Shown here: piece after piece, positions 13,301-26,100 of the stretch | Layout: the number at the start of each line of letters is the position of its first letter | Numbering within the stretch: position 1 is the first letter of the stretch | NCBI GenBank assembly: GCA_914767885.1 | Contig: CAJZBQ010000014.1 | Coordinates: forward strand, 930,001-994,000 | Direction: 5' to 3' | Length of the DNA stretch: 64,000 bases | DNA from: Blepharisma stoltei | Lineage: Eukaryota > Ciliophora > Heterotrichea > Heterotrichida > Blepharismidae | The notes under the pieces: model-generated | What the model was told of the DNA's origin: nothing | The model's database searches: none | What the model saw: the letters and a program-made list of their open reading frames with translations, nothing else | Made by a program: the position numbers and the translations under genes

Positions 13301-15669
13301 CCTTTTAAATGGCTTTCCCTTATTTCTTCTGACGTTTTAAGAGAATTATAAATTTCTTTATAAGCTTTTATATTAGCTTCATCTAAAGTTCCATGCTTAT
13401 CAAGAAAGCTGTTAAACTGAGCAACTGTATTCTCATATGTATCATTAGTTTTTTTGATTACAGACTCAACACAGCTAATATATTGTGGCTCAAACTGTGC
13501 AAATTGGCTTGCTAGATATTTAAGATCGTCCAATTTATATTTTATTATCTCATAATTCATTGAATTTAAGGCCTTTTCAATATCTTTTGAATAAATCAAT
13601 ACTTGATTTTTTATAGAAAGGCGTGAGTCTTCAGTTATAAAACTTTCAAAAGCATTTTTTGGGTCTTCTATTGGCTCTCTTTCCAATATTTTTCTGATCA
13701 ATTCTTGTGGATCATCTTTTAATGGGTCAATAGTTATGGCGCCGTTTTTAGTTTTATTTTTTATATCATTTAAAATATGGAGAAACGCTTCATCAGGTAT
13801 CTCAATTTTTCTGATAGCATTATTCACCAACGCATGTATATTAGAAGCATCTTTCTTTTTATACTTTGTAAATGCATATGTAAACGAATTGCTATATTTA
13901 TTGAAATTAGGGACAAGTCTGGCCAATGTGTGGGCCAATTTTTTGACTCCTTCAAATCTATCACCTTCAGTTTTGCTGCTTAATAAAATCAATGGTCTGA
14001 CACTTCTGCATTTTTTAACATATTCAACAATACTGATTGTGTTTGCTATATCAACTTCTGCTCCGCTTGTATCCAGTAACCCTGGAGTATCACATAGAAA
14101 AATAGTCTCTTGAGAATCTTTTATATTTATTGGCACCAAAGTGATGTATCTAGTCTCTGATTGTGCATGCGATGAAATTGATATATTTTTTAATGTGGGA
14201 TTTTTTATAGCAACTGCTTTGATATGCCTCACGCCATCTTCCAGAATTCTATCTAATTTGGATCCGCACAAAAAATGAGTTGTTGTTGATTTTCCTGCAC
14301 CTGTGACCCCAATCAACAAAATAATATCTTTATTTTCTATATTTCCAGAGAATTGAGCTGATTTGCTGATTAAGCGAGAAAGTTCCTTTATGTTAATAGG
14401 GCGAATATACTCTTTGAGGAGTTTTTCTGTGTCTTTAATTAAATTTTCCCAGTTTTTATTTTCAAAATTTTCCTTAAAGCTAAAAATAAGTTTTCTTGGG
14501 AAATTTCCTTGAGCACTTTGATTTAGAAATTCAAGAAAATTTCTGAACTCATCATAAGGATCTATAGTCCCAATTTTTTGGTGAATATCTAATTTTTGAC
14601 TAAGATCATAGCTTTTATAATAGGCATAGCATAAAATGCTCGTTAAAAACCTTTCAGTACAGCGGGGATATGACAAAATATCGCTCAGCATTCCTTCAAG
14701 AAAATCTAGTTGCTTTATATTTTCAACTTCCTTAGGATCTAAAATTATCATTGATTTTAAAACAATTCTTTTGTAAATAGAATTCAAATTTTCCAAATCA
14801 GCAAGTGTATTTTCTTCATTTTTTGCTTCTTCTAGTCTTTTTCTTTTAAGGCAAAATGAAATATTTTCTTTTGTGTCATATATCATTTCTTCCAATTTTT
14901 CAGGGTTTTCAATATGATATTTACTTAGCCCTTGCTCCAGCTCATATTCTAAATTTTCTGCATCAAAAGTATTTGCATTATGCCTATTCTCTTCATTCTC
15001 CTCTTTCGCTGTTTTTATTTCTTTATGTAATTCTTGTAATCTTTCAAGTCCTCTTAGCCTATTAATTGCTGCTTCTTCATCTTCAATTAATTTTTTTCTA
15101 TGATAAAAAGCAATATCTTCTTTCACTTCTTCAATTTTTCCAGTTAATTTATTTGCGTCATCAATTTCATAAAGCCTCATTAACGCATTCATTTCGTGCT
15201 CATTTTTATTTTCTGCATTATTTTTTTTCAGATTGCTTTTTTTGTCGTTGACTTCACTCTCACCAAGAGAATCTTGGATAATTTCAAATGAATTTTCAAT
15301 GTTTTCTTCTTTTATAATTTCTATTTCTACACTTAAAATTTCGTCATTATTACTCGGGATAGTCAGCCATGTTTTCAGAGGGAGATTTTGGCTAAGGTCA
15401 ATTAAAGTTGATCCAAATAGCTTTTTTTCATCAAGTACTTGCATATAAAAACTAAACGTCAGCGAATCAACAAGATCAGCATCCAATTGAACAGGATTGA
15501 GTACTGAGATTTGAGCCAAATCAAAAGGGGGAGATTGAAAGATGAGCTGGGATGTATGGGAATTTGACAAAGTATAAAGGAGTTCTAAAATTGCATTCGG
15601 ATCTGCTATTCACTTGAATTCAATTTTGGTAACCTTAAAGGCAAGAAAAGAATTAGTTCTACTAACCAT
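4357..15669 (-). CDS. Copy B: GTPase-SecA-VWA giant gene, interrupted by six elements
   Basis: Start ATG at 15669, chosen because copy C has the same start context; stop TAA at 4357-4359. Order: beta-rich N-terminus, coiled coil, P-loop GTPase (GVTGAGKSTTT near residue 448; G3 DTPGLLDT), helical stalk, SecA-like motor (LTGEGKSIT near 6625; LLIDEVDVFF near 6320; GRGTDF near 5460; GRSARQGQ near 5350) and VWA domain with MIDAS-like DATGSMS near 5015 and VILIGDAPPN near 4695. The motor motifs match bacterial SecA one for one, including the RD of the LSNRD motif. The gene is split by five MITEs and one GC-rich SINE-like element, each precisely placed against copy C or D; conceptual removal reconnects the frame. 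TGA codons are read as Trp. One 1-nt frameshift remains near 11270. It is either a precursor needing DNA excision or a decaying copy. Confidence 0.8.
7395..7708. mobile_element. MITE in copy B, TGA target duplication
   Basis: Begins CTCCCCCTTATTGAGC and ends with a degenerate GGTGGAG. Direct repeats TGA at 7392-7394 and 7709-7711. Copies C and D have the empty site; joining the flanks gives an alignment with no gap. A partial end-like hairpin with CTCACAGAGGGGG lies internally near 7424-7441. No open frame. Confidence 0.85.
8483..8756. mobile_element. MITE in copy B, TAA target duplication
   Basis: Starts CTCCCCCCTCCGTGAGTG and ends GCGGGGAG, with TAA at 8480-8482 and 8757-8759. After removal the flanking 71 nt align without a gap to the empty site in copy C near 22140-22210. 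AT-rich centre; no coding capacity. Confidence 0.9.
9480..9700. mobile_element. Degenerate MITE in copy B
   Basis: Divergent member of the same family: left end TTTCCCTCTCGTTAGTGAA, right end CTCACAAAGTCACAAAGGAGG. A TAA lies at 9477-9479 and a decayed TAG at 9702-9704. Copy C has continuous coding sequence here. Exact ends are uncertain by a few bases. Confidence 0.7.
11536..12104. mobile_element. 569-bp MITE in copy B with GATCGAACGA-type ends
   Basis: Direct repeats TTA at 11533-11535 and 12105-12107. The ends differ from the other MITEs: CCCCCCATCCTTG followed by TTCGAACG, and at the right TCGTTCGATCAAG followed by a G-run and GGAG. The GTTCGATCAAGGATGGGGG motif appears once next to the left end and twice near the right end. 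Removing the element joins DIEIL to KKNITII in frame, as in copy C. Confidence 0.85.
12171..12587 (+). mobile_element. GC-rich SINE-like insertion in copy B
   Basis: A 417-bp GC-rich block in AT-rich DNA, flanked by the 9-bp direct repeat TTTTCACAT (12162-12170 and 12588-12596). The left end reads ATAAATAAAATGGCATTCGG, sharing TAAAATGG with four other insertions in the window. Removal joins the copy B frame between SLKQRCEK and SIALLNKG, as in copy C. No coding sequence recognised. The right end lacks the AATCTT repeats seen in its relatives. Confidence 0.8.
12653..12978. mobile_element. MITE in copy B, TAA target duplication
   Basis: Starts CTCCCCTCCATGAGCGAAC and ends GGGGGAGAG; TAA at 12650-12652 and 12979-12981. 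Deleting it joins HLNLDSL to NEKYSIILNKF in frame, matching the continuous sequence of copies C and D. Confidence 0.88.
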
Positions 15670-16437
15670 TTATTGCCAGATAAAATTTTCGCGAATATCA
15701 GAATAAAAATGTTGAATATTTATTTGATAAATAATTGGCACTTTTATTAAGGTAAGCGATGAAGATTTAGCATAGAAGCTGATCTCAATAAGATTTAAAT
15801 ATTTATTCACATAAATAGTTATAAATTAAATGATATTAGGCAGTTTAGTGTGGAGATAAATTTCTTAAAAAATAATTTGTATTTAAAATTATAGCTAGAT
15901 AGTTTTCAATTTAAATTATAGCTCCCTAAAAAGAAAAGAAATCGTTTCATAGCGAAGTCAGCAATAAAAAAACAAAAATTATTTTTTGATAAAATATAAA
16001 TTTAATTTTTGTAGAATTTAAATGTTTATGATATATTGATAAGCATTTACGATATTAATAGTAAAATTATTTTTCTGAATTTAAACAAATATTAAATATT
16101 ATCAAACTATTGTAAATTTGAGGAATATAAATCCCGATACAGATTTTTTTTGAAAAAGTCTCCTCTCTGACAAATAAAAATTAAACTTTATTTTATAAAC
16201 CTTTTAATACAATCCTCAAAGTTGAAAAATTTTAATCATCAAAACGATCCTATATAATTAATAGAGCAAAATCCTTTGCTAGTTAAGCTATTTGCATAGA
16301 GAGAATAGCGGAAACATGAAGCTAAGGAATTTGACTTGAAACTTTCACAGATTCTATTCAGAGCATTGAGTTTTTGGATTTTAATTAAGACAAGTTTATT
16401 GACTGTTTGCCAAAATAGCTAGGAGAGAAAGCTAAGA
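15670..16437. promoter_or_regulatory. Conserved 5' flank of copy B
   Basis: This AT-rich interval upstream of the copy B start is repeated upstream of copy C (28657-29404) and of the copy E fragment (51218-50440). In all three cases a short divergent frame beginning M(T/A)EE-SSI starts 750-780 bp from the giant-gene ATG. I infer a shared, possibly two-way promoter region. No specific promoter motif could be assigned. Confidence 0.4.
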
Positions 16438-16456
16438 ATGACTGAAGAAATATCAT

Positions 16457-16690
16457 CAATTGAAATTCAGGAGTGGTGGTTTCCACTTTTCAAGTCTCAG
16501 TTCCAATTTCCATGGGGAAAAGCTCTATCTAATTCTGAGCTGGGCTAGTCTCTTTAGTATTGCTGTTCCACCTATAGTCTAAAACCAAGCCTGTCTTTTT
16601 TCTTTTTCAAGGTTCCCTGTGTTGTGAAGCCTTCTGAAAAAGGATTTCAGCAAAAGTCCTGGCTCGCAATCCCATTTTAATATATGTTGA
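16457..16690 (-). repeat. Duplicated segment with TAAAATGG-type end
   Basis: Matches 47198-47395 in opposite orientation. Read on the minus strand it begins ATTAAAATGGGATTGCGAGCC, like the heads of the SINE-like insertions. It may be an older member of that family carried along with the giant-gene duplication. Target duplications could not be defined. Confidence 0.45.
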
Positions 16691-16728
16691 TACGCTAATA
16701 TAACTAAATTATTTTAAAGAAAACCTTA

Positions 16729-17038
16729 TTCCCCCCTTCGTGAGCGAACAAAAAAAATTTTGTTCACGGAGTATTTTTTTTTCAAAAATTTAAAAAAATT
16801 CCATTTTTGTGAAAATTGAGAAGCAAAATAATTTAATTTGTAAAATTTATGTTTTAAAATGCAAGCTGTTTAAAATTAAACAGAATTAGCTCGAGATTTC
16901 ATTATACTAATTATCACTTATATATCAAATTTTTTTTCATAAAAATTTTTTTTATATTAAAAAAATTTTTGTTTACTCACGGAGGGGGGGCAAAAAATAA
17001 GGATTTTCAATGGTTTTGTTCGCTCACGGAGGGGGGAG
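16729..17038. mobile_element. MITE downstream of copy C, TTA target duplication
   Basis: Left end TTCCCCCCTTCGTGAGCGAAC, right end CGCTCACGGAGGGGGGAG; TTA at 16726-16728 and 17039-17041. The empty site is present downstream of copy D near 47141, where the flanks are continuous. The CTCACGGAGGGGGG motif occurs twice at the right end, about 55 bp apart. Confidence 0.9.
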
Positions 17039-17100
17039 TTAGCAAATATTTTGAAATTACTATAAAAAAGAAAGGAGATATTATTGAAGCTTATTTAAAG

Positions 17101-20100
17101 TTAAGCATATGAAATAGGAAACTTCTTCCAATAAGCATTTACTACATCTTCTCCACCTACTTTTCCCAAAACTTGAGTAGAGACTAAATCTGTCAGTCTC
17201 TCTGCTCCTGAGCTTGAATTAATATGCAGGAATTCACTTTTTCCTCCTGTTATTGCTGCAATTTTTTCAAATTTCTTTTGAGCATCACTATAAACATAAA
17301 AAGCATTTATTGGAAAATTTTCTTTAAAATTTAACAAAAAAGTAGAATGAGTTTACCTTCGTTAATGTCATTCTAGACAAGCTCGAATTATTAACCTTAT
17401 TAGTTTTTAAAAAAGTTTAGCACCGATATTCATGCCTGTGCAAGAAGGTTTTAATATTAATTAAACTTACATTTAAAAGGTTTTTTTTTTGAAAAAGCTA
17501 ATTCTTTTATAACACAGGCTATTATAATTTAAAATCTAATTGTCAATTTTTTTTATATAAAAAATACAAATTTCTGTCAGTGTTTGATTTAGCAAACTAG
17601 CCCTATTTTTGGTTAAACAAATTACCGATGTTATTCAAGTCAACTTTTTGCTGATTAAGAAATTAGAGATCCTTAAATAGTTAATAGTCTTTTTTATAGC
17701 GATAAGCATGGCATATCAAAATAACCATAGCACTTTTTTCAGCTGTCAAAATATATATATATATTTTATTTTAGTTAATGCTGCGAAATAAAAGAGATTT
17801 TATTATATATAATAATTGAATATATTTCTCCAACTTTTTTTTTAATTTGAGGTTTTTAATTTTTCATATGTTTTTTTTGATTATTGGCTTTTTACACCAT
17901 ATTTTTTAAATATAGGGAAAAAAATTATTGAAAAAGCAGAGCTTTCTATACTCCATCTGCATTTATTGGAAACCCCAAGCTCTTGAATCTTTAATAATTC
18001 TTTTCTATAGTGACTTACATCTTTAAATTTTGTGCTATTTCAGTATTTTGAATTTTTACCTCTTTTTTCTTCAATGTCCTTAACAGTGTTTGGAGGACGA
18101 TCGCCGATTAAAATTACTTGAGAAATTGTTTCATTTTTAATGGCATTATTTACATGTCATAATCCGACTTCTATTGCTTCATTTCCCTGACCACCTTCAG
18201 ATTTGACATTTTCCAAAAAACTTTCGAGAATATCCGATTTATTAGTTCATGGTGACACTTGAAGAATTTTATCATGGGAGCTATAATTTCTATATGCGCA
18301 GTATTGCAATTGAAAACATTCAGGATTGATCCCATTCTCTGATAAAATAGTGCAGACCCGTTGGAACATTATTTTTACTGTATTTTTAGCATTTTGCAGT
18401 AAAAGGTCCATTGAACCAGTCGCGTCCATTAAAACAATTGTTTTACAAATCCCGCTTTCGATATTAGTTCCTTTATTTAAAGTTTGCAAGAAAAGTTTAA
18501 CTTTCTCTAGATCATTATTCTTAATAAAATTCAAAAAATTGCTTGATTCATAATGCTGGGCTTTATATTCCTCTATATAGGTAGATTGATTTTCACTTTT
18601 AATTTGGTTAAATTCATTTCTTTTATTATTCAAATCATTATAAATTGAACTTCTATCTTTCATTTTTTTAATGTCTTCTTTTTGAACTGAAAACTTTTCT
18701 AACTCACTGTCTAAAAGTATTATGCTATAAGATCCTTTTTGACCTTGTCTTGCTGATCTTCCTTTAATTTGGATTTCTTCAGATATATTTTCTGAGAAAA
18801 ATGTTTGTAGTACATGAATTCCTTCATTAGTCTCCATATTTTGATTTTGACATATAAAATCAATTCCTCGGCCAAAAACTCTTACTAATAATGTCACAGT
18901 ATTTGGAACTGTTGCTTTTTTAATCATCATTCCCCTATCTTCTGAGCTCAAATTCTCTGTTATCAACTGAATGTCATAGCCGGAGTACTTTAAAGCTGAT
19001 TCATTATAAAAATCCATTAGTTTCTTTTCATCTTCGAAAAACACTAGGACAGCACGTTTGGAGCCTGCTTTCCCTATTTTCTCATTTATTTCATTAATTA
19101 TAGCCAAATAATAACCCTCACTGGCTTCTGCATGAACATCCTTTTCTATTGCAAAAGTTCTACGATTGTCTCCAAAAACTGATGGCATATAAGTTTGTAT
19201 TTTGATATTATATTTATTTTCTATAATACTTTTTTCATAATTCCCTAACTCCTTTTAGATAAAAATAAAAAACAGTGAAATTAGTCCGTTTTGTCGGCAA
19301 ATAAAATTATGGAATTTTTGTTTGATATAATAAGATCTCTAGTTAATTATATTAATTTTTAAATAGCTTTTTTAAGCTAAAATTTAAAAATTGAAGTTTT
19401 ATTAATATACAATAATATGCGGAGATTACCATTCAACTTTTTGGGCACGCCAAGGTAGAGAAAAATCCATAGTCCCAGGTATCCTAGCCTTTTCCAAATA
19501 ATCTAAGGATAAAGAATTTTGACTTGGCTCCTCTATTATGGAGTTTGAAAGCCTTATTCGGCCATTGTTCCCAAGATTAGTTACGATTCCTACTCGGATT
19601 AGGAGTTCTACAGCTCTGGCTTCAGGCCCTTCTTAGCAGACCCCTGGAAGCAAGTCAGGAAAGTATCCTAATAAATAGCAAAAGTATAAATAAGTCGCTG
19701 CAATTGCAGAGTCCTCAACCTTTTTAAAAAAATAATTAATTTAAAATTCAATCCCATAAATGAGCGAAGAAAAATATCTTTCTCACTAGCCAATAGGGAG
19801 TAAAGTCTCTAAAGTCCCTGTGACTCCCATAATATATTTGAATTTGAGAGGAATTTCTGCAAATGAAAATATGCCGCATTTAATTCCGATAAAAATATTT
19901 TCGTTTAAGCTTTCTTGTGTGATACTTCCTTTTTCATGCTCAAAATAATAAGCAAATAGTGTATTATATCCATAATTCTTATTAAATGAAATTCCGTCAT
20001 GCTCTTTATACCCAATTTTATCATATTGGACTATATAATCATGCGAAGCAAATTGTTGTATATGAATTTTCATGTCTTTTACAGCTTCTTCAATAATAAA

Positions 20101-23100
20101 CTCAAACCCGCGAAATTGTCTGCAACAATCTTTATATTCATTTGTTGTTCTTATATTTATATTTTTAAGCATTTCTCTAGATTTTCATATATAGTCTGTT
20201 AATATCTTAATAGTAGGATGTTTCAATTTTGCTAGAGGCCTATAAATATTGCCATAGAAAGATTTGGAGAAAAATACATCTACTTCGTCTATAAGAAGAA
20301 TTTTGGGTCTTTTCATAGTATTATCAGTTATATTTGAGCTGCATTTAGGTCTAGGGCTGATTAGATCTAAGACTCTTTCTCTAATGTCTCCATTTGAATT
20401 AATTTCATCTTCGCAAAGTTTGTTAAATGTTCCATATTTGATATATGAGCTAACATTTAAAGCTGTATACAAAGGTTCAAAATTTTCGAAATCCCTCTGA
20501 CTTAAATGCTCACTATAGCAGGCACAATTAACTGTAAATCCTAATAAGGCAAGCATGCAACTTAAAAAGGCCAATGTAATTGATTTACCTTCCCCTGTTA
20601 GAATTTGCACTAAATTATTTTGAAAGCCTACATTTTCTTTATTGCCAATACCAATCATACGGAATATTGACAAAACTTGTATTGGATGCAGTGCAAAAAG
20701 TTCCCTTTCTTCTTCAGTACTTGCATCCTGATTGTATTTTTTTATATTGCAAAGTTCCCATAGAATAGAAATATAAGCTAGAAGTTTTGGAATGAGACTT
20801 TTGAATGAGTTAAGGTCTATATCGGAAGAGTTCTCTGGGTGAATCCTTGAGGCTATTTCTGCTTCAGCTGCTGTTTGCCTTATAGCATTATCTATGCCTT
20901 GACTATTGGCAATATCTATAGCATGAGTCCTGGAGGTTATTTCTATTTCAGCCACTATCTGACTTATGGCATTATCTATGCCTTCGTTATGAATAATAGG
21001 CTGGTACTTTATACTGTACCCTTCAAATTTATCAATGTATTCCTGATGCTTTTCTCGAAGTTCGTTTATATTTAATTGTGAGCCTTTAAGTTTTTCAAGT
21101 GTATAGTCTATTCCATAAGCTTGTGTCTTTTGTCTCCACAGTCTTTGCCTAACTCCTTCAAAAAACTTATGCTCATTCAGTATATAAAGTCCGGTTGAAT
21201 GATTTCCTAGTTCTCCAATTATTCCTAATATCATTCCTTTGCTATTTTTTCCAATTGTTTCTAAAGAATCATCTATAATTTTATGAAGTCCCTCTTTAAA
21301 TTTAGGAAAATTAATTGAAAGTTCTTTCATTTTTAGCAAAGGTTCAATTATTTCTTCCAGCTGTTTTCCATTCATAGCTTTGGTTTTTAATTCTTTGATT
21401 TTATCATAAATTTTACCTTCAATTGCTTGTAGTGTCGCTTTCAAATCAAGATCTGAAATTTTTAAATTTTTTTCGAAAAAGCCCAAAAAATTATAGTAAC
21501 TCCGAATTTGATTAAATTCTTCATTTCTGATATCTTGCTTATCTATTAAAAGTAAAGCATTCCTAACAATTTTATTTATTTCATTGCTTATCGAGCCAAT
21601 TGCCTTTGATTGCATTATTTCAAGACTAGTCTCTAGGTTTAAGTGATTTTTTAAGTAGCTGAAACTTCTGATTTGGTTTCATTTCTCTTGAATATTTTTT
21701 GCGTAACTATCAAGTAGTGCTTGTTGCATGATATCTTCATAATGAACTTTAAATTCTATGAAAAAATTGCTTAATTCAACCAATGCTTGAGTTAAATCAA
21801 TTCTAAATTCTGAATAACGTCACTGCTCTTTTATTTTGCTATCAAAACGAGTATAAGTTCGATTCTGTGATAAAAACTCTTTAAAAATTTTCAAAAATCC
21901 ATCCCAATCTTTAATTTTATTCAACGTCTGATTACACTTTAGGGAACTATTTGGAGGTTTGAACACTGTGTAACGTTTATTGAGTCCCTGATAAAAGTAT
22001 AAAATTGCAGCATGGATACTTTCGATTTCATTTTCAATGGGGAAAATCTCTTTGGCTTTAGGTTCTGATTTAAAATTAGTTTTAAAATCCATAAGATTTT
22101 TGTAAAATTTAAATGATTCTACCAACTCGGTACTACTATCTTTATACTCAATATTTAAAAGAGTTTTTAAATTTTGATTAACTTTTCCATTGAGATTTCA
22201 TAATATTTCTTTGAAAATTGAATCACTGTCTTCTAATATTTTTTCTATCTCATTTTTTAATTCTAAAACGTGAGCTTTTTTAAATGCCAATTCTCAATTT
22301 CTTTTTCTAAGAGCATCATTTATTTCAATATTAATTGATGATATCATATTTTTCAGTTTATCTTTGGCATACTTTAAATAAGATTTAGAATAACGGGTTG
22401 ATTGGCTATAAAATTCACATAATTCCTTTATGCTTTGTCCTTCTACATAACTATCAATTCTTTCTCTAAAACTAGTTTTATCTGCTTTAAGACTTGCTTC
22501 GATTTCTTTAATCAGGCTCTTAGCTGAAATTTTGATATCTTCTGGCAAAACATTAAGAACAGACGATATATTATGAATTTTTTCCTTTTTTTTGGCAGTA
22601 CTTTCTTTCTTAAAATTAATCTTAATATCGTATATTTTCTCATTTATCAAACTTCTAATTTCATTAGATTTCCCCTCATATTTTGGAAAATCTTTTGATG
22701 CTTTTTCGATAATCTGTAATGTTGAATTTAGAGGATAAACTCCTAACTCTTTAATTTCGTTTTTTTGTATGTGATCAATGATATTTTGGGGGAATTTATT
22801 CAGATTATCTTCGATTTCTAAAATTTTATTTGCAAATCTATTTACAAAAAGCCAGTTTAAATCATCACTTGTTGGGTATTGAATATTTTTCATTTTAATC
22901 TCAGCTTCATAAAATTTATTTATTTTTATATCATCTGATATTAAAAATAGGTAATTAGAAATTTTTGTCTCAAGATCTTTTTTGATTGATATCTCCTCCT
23001 TCTCAAATCTCTTTCGCGTTTCAGTGTCAAAGTAGAGGTAGAAATTATTCGCATATGCACATTTAACTTTTTTAAAATTCTCGATTATTATATCTATTTG

Positions 23101-26100
23101 GCCATACTTTAAATCACAAACATTAAGTTCCTTAGTACGATCTTTCATGTCTTCTAATAGATCATTAATGGCTTTATATAATTTATCTGAAATTGTATCT
23201 TTCACACTTGGAATTGGCTCACCAAGCTTATTTATCGTTTGTTTTAAACTATAAAAGTCATACTTCTCGATTAATTCAATTAATTCCATAAGCCTAGAAT
23301 CTTGAAGTTGTTTATATTTTTTTGAAAGATCTGAATAAGTCTTATCAATTTTTGCAAGTTCATCAGCAATAAATAATAATAAAGTTATTGACTCGGCTTG
23401 AGTATTTTGATTAAGATTCATAAGTTTTTCATCTACATCAGAATATAAACTATTAAGTTCAGTTAAAAACTGTGCAAAGGGGTGCTCTAAATCCAGAAAA
23501 TTATAAAAAGTTGGAGATTTTGTTTTTAATGATGATATTTCTTGAAAGCTCGCCAATATCTGGCAAGTGTAAGCTCTTAAAGCATTCATATCAAAAGCAC
23601 GGCGATTTTTAATAAAATCAGAAATAAATCCAAAGCGATTATTTAAACATTCAAGAAATGGCCCATACGCCATAATTAATTTTGAAAATATATTCGAATT
23701 AACGATATCAGCAATGCTGTCAGGTAAAGGTTGTATTTGTTTGCATTCTTCAATATATTTATATGAATTTTCTAAATTATCAATATCAGGTATTTTGTCC
23801 TTCTTTTCTTTAAATATTTCAATTGTTTGTTGGATTTTACTTATTTCTTGATCAATTTCATCAATTGTCTTAAATCCGTTAGTTGTAAGTAATTCTTCGA
23901 TCTTCTCTGCGCTTTCTTCTTTTATATATTTATCATAGTCTTTCTTCACGATTTTTAATTTTTCTATTTCATTTAGTTGATGATCAATGTCTAATTCTGG
24001 ATTAAACTCATTTTTAATGAGCCTTAAAGTTTCCTCAATTCTTTCCCAAAATTTATCTCAAACAATTTTGGGATACTCAGTAACAGATGGAATATATTTT
24101 TGTAATTGAAGAATAAGGTTGGATTTTTCTGCTATTGAATATCCTTTTTGCACATTTGAAGGAGAGTTAATACCTAAATCAATGCTTAATAATTTACTAA
24201 CCAGATTGCCTACAATGCTTTTTGTAAGTTTTTTTTCTAAATCAGAAAGCACATTACACAATATCCCTTTTTTGAATTCTTCAAGCCATCTTCATGATTC
24301 AAGACTTGCTAAGGAATTATATAATAAGTTAATTTTTATCGATTCATGTGACTCGACAAATGATTTTATGTATTTTTTTGCTTCATTTTTTAAATTTTTT
24401 ATATTTTGAATTGAAAAATCTAAGATATTTTGATAAGAAGGAGCAATATTTGCGTTTATATCAGGAATCTCCTTTAACAAATTGTATTCATAAAATTTAG
24501 CTTGAATTTCATCTATGCTATGCTCTCCTTTTTTATCAGTTAAAGAAGAAGCAAAACTTTCAAAGTATGTTTTGTATTCATTAATAATTGATGGGACTAG
24601 ATCGTCTATTTTATTTTCTAATAAAAAATCTCTTAAATTTTGATCTTCAATAGCTGATTTTATTAAGGAAATATTTTGCTGAAGCCCTTTTATGTCGCTT
24701 TCTTCTATATGTCCTTTGTCTAAAAGTGTAATAGAACTATCATATTTTGATTTTAAGCTTGAAATAAGTTGGCTTAAAAGACTTTTATACTTTATAGACA
24801 AATCTTCTAAGTTAATGATATCATGAGCAGCCTCGAAGCATTTTTTTACTTTTCGTACAGTCTCAGCAAATTTTCCATAATTATTTCGTTCCAAGTATGA
24901 GTCAGCTGATATAAGCGCTTCTTCGATTAGATTTATGTATTCTTGACTAAAATCTTTATAGCGAGCAGCAATTTCTTCAAATGTTTCACTTAAAATTTTT
25001 GTATTTTTTAATTGAAAATTTAGGTCTGATATCTCTGGTTCAATGCTTGCATGATTAAGGTTTAGCTTAAAGATAAGATTATTGAGCATTGCTACTGATT
25101 TAACGGTTTCATCTCTCAGATGGCTTTCTCTAATTTCTTCTGATGCTTTCAGAGCATGATATGCTTCTTGATAAGAAAATACATCATCTTTTTCCAAAAT
25201 TCCATGATTGTCTAAAATTTTATTTAGCTTTTCAAGAGCATTTTCATATATATCTTTAGTCTTTTTTATTACATAATTGACGGATTCATCATATTGAGGT
25301 CTAAACTGTTCAAATAAATTCGCTATATACTGCAACCCATCTAAATTATATTTTATAATACCATAGTTGAAAGAATCAATGGCAACTACAATGCCTTTTG
25401 AATAAACAGAAATTTGATTTTTTATAGATCGACTAGAATCTTCAGTTATGAAGCTTTCAAAAGCATCTCTTGTATTTCTTATAGGCTCGTTTTCCATTAT
25501 CTTTTTAAGTAGCTCTTGTGGGTTATCTTTCAATGGATCAATTGTTATTACTCCATTTTTAGTCTTGTCTCTTATATCTTTCAAAATTTTCAAAAATGCC
25601 TTATCGGAGTTATTCTTTATTAATTTTATAGCATTTTTCACAGTGCCATGTATATTTTTAACATCTTCTGGGGAATATTTGGTAAATGCATATGTAAATG
25701 AGCGGCTGTATTTGTCAAAATTAGGGACAAGCCGAGCCAAAGTATGAGCAAGTTTCTTGATTCCTTCAAATCTATCTCCTTCAGCTTTAGAACTTATTAA
25801 AATTAAAGGCCTTACACTCTTGCATTTCCTAACACACTCAACAATGCCTATTGTATTTGCAATATCAACTTCTGCACCGTTTGTGTCCATCAAACCTGGC
25901 GTATCACATATAAAAGCAGCATCTTGGGGAGAATTTATATTAATAGGTATTATAGAGATGTATCGAGTTTCTGATTCAGCACGTGATGAAATCGTAACAT
26001 TTTTTAATAAGGGATTTTTTATGGCTTCGAATTTTATATGCGTTACGTTATCTTCTAAGACCCTTTTCATTTCCGAGCCACATAAAAAATGAGTAGTTGT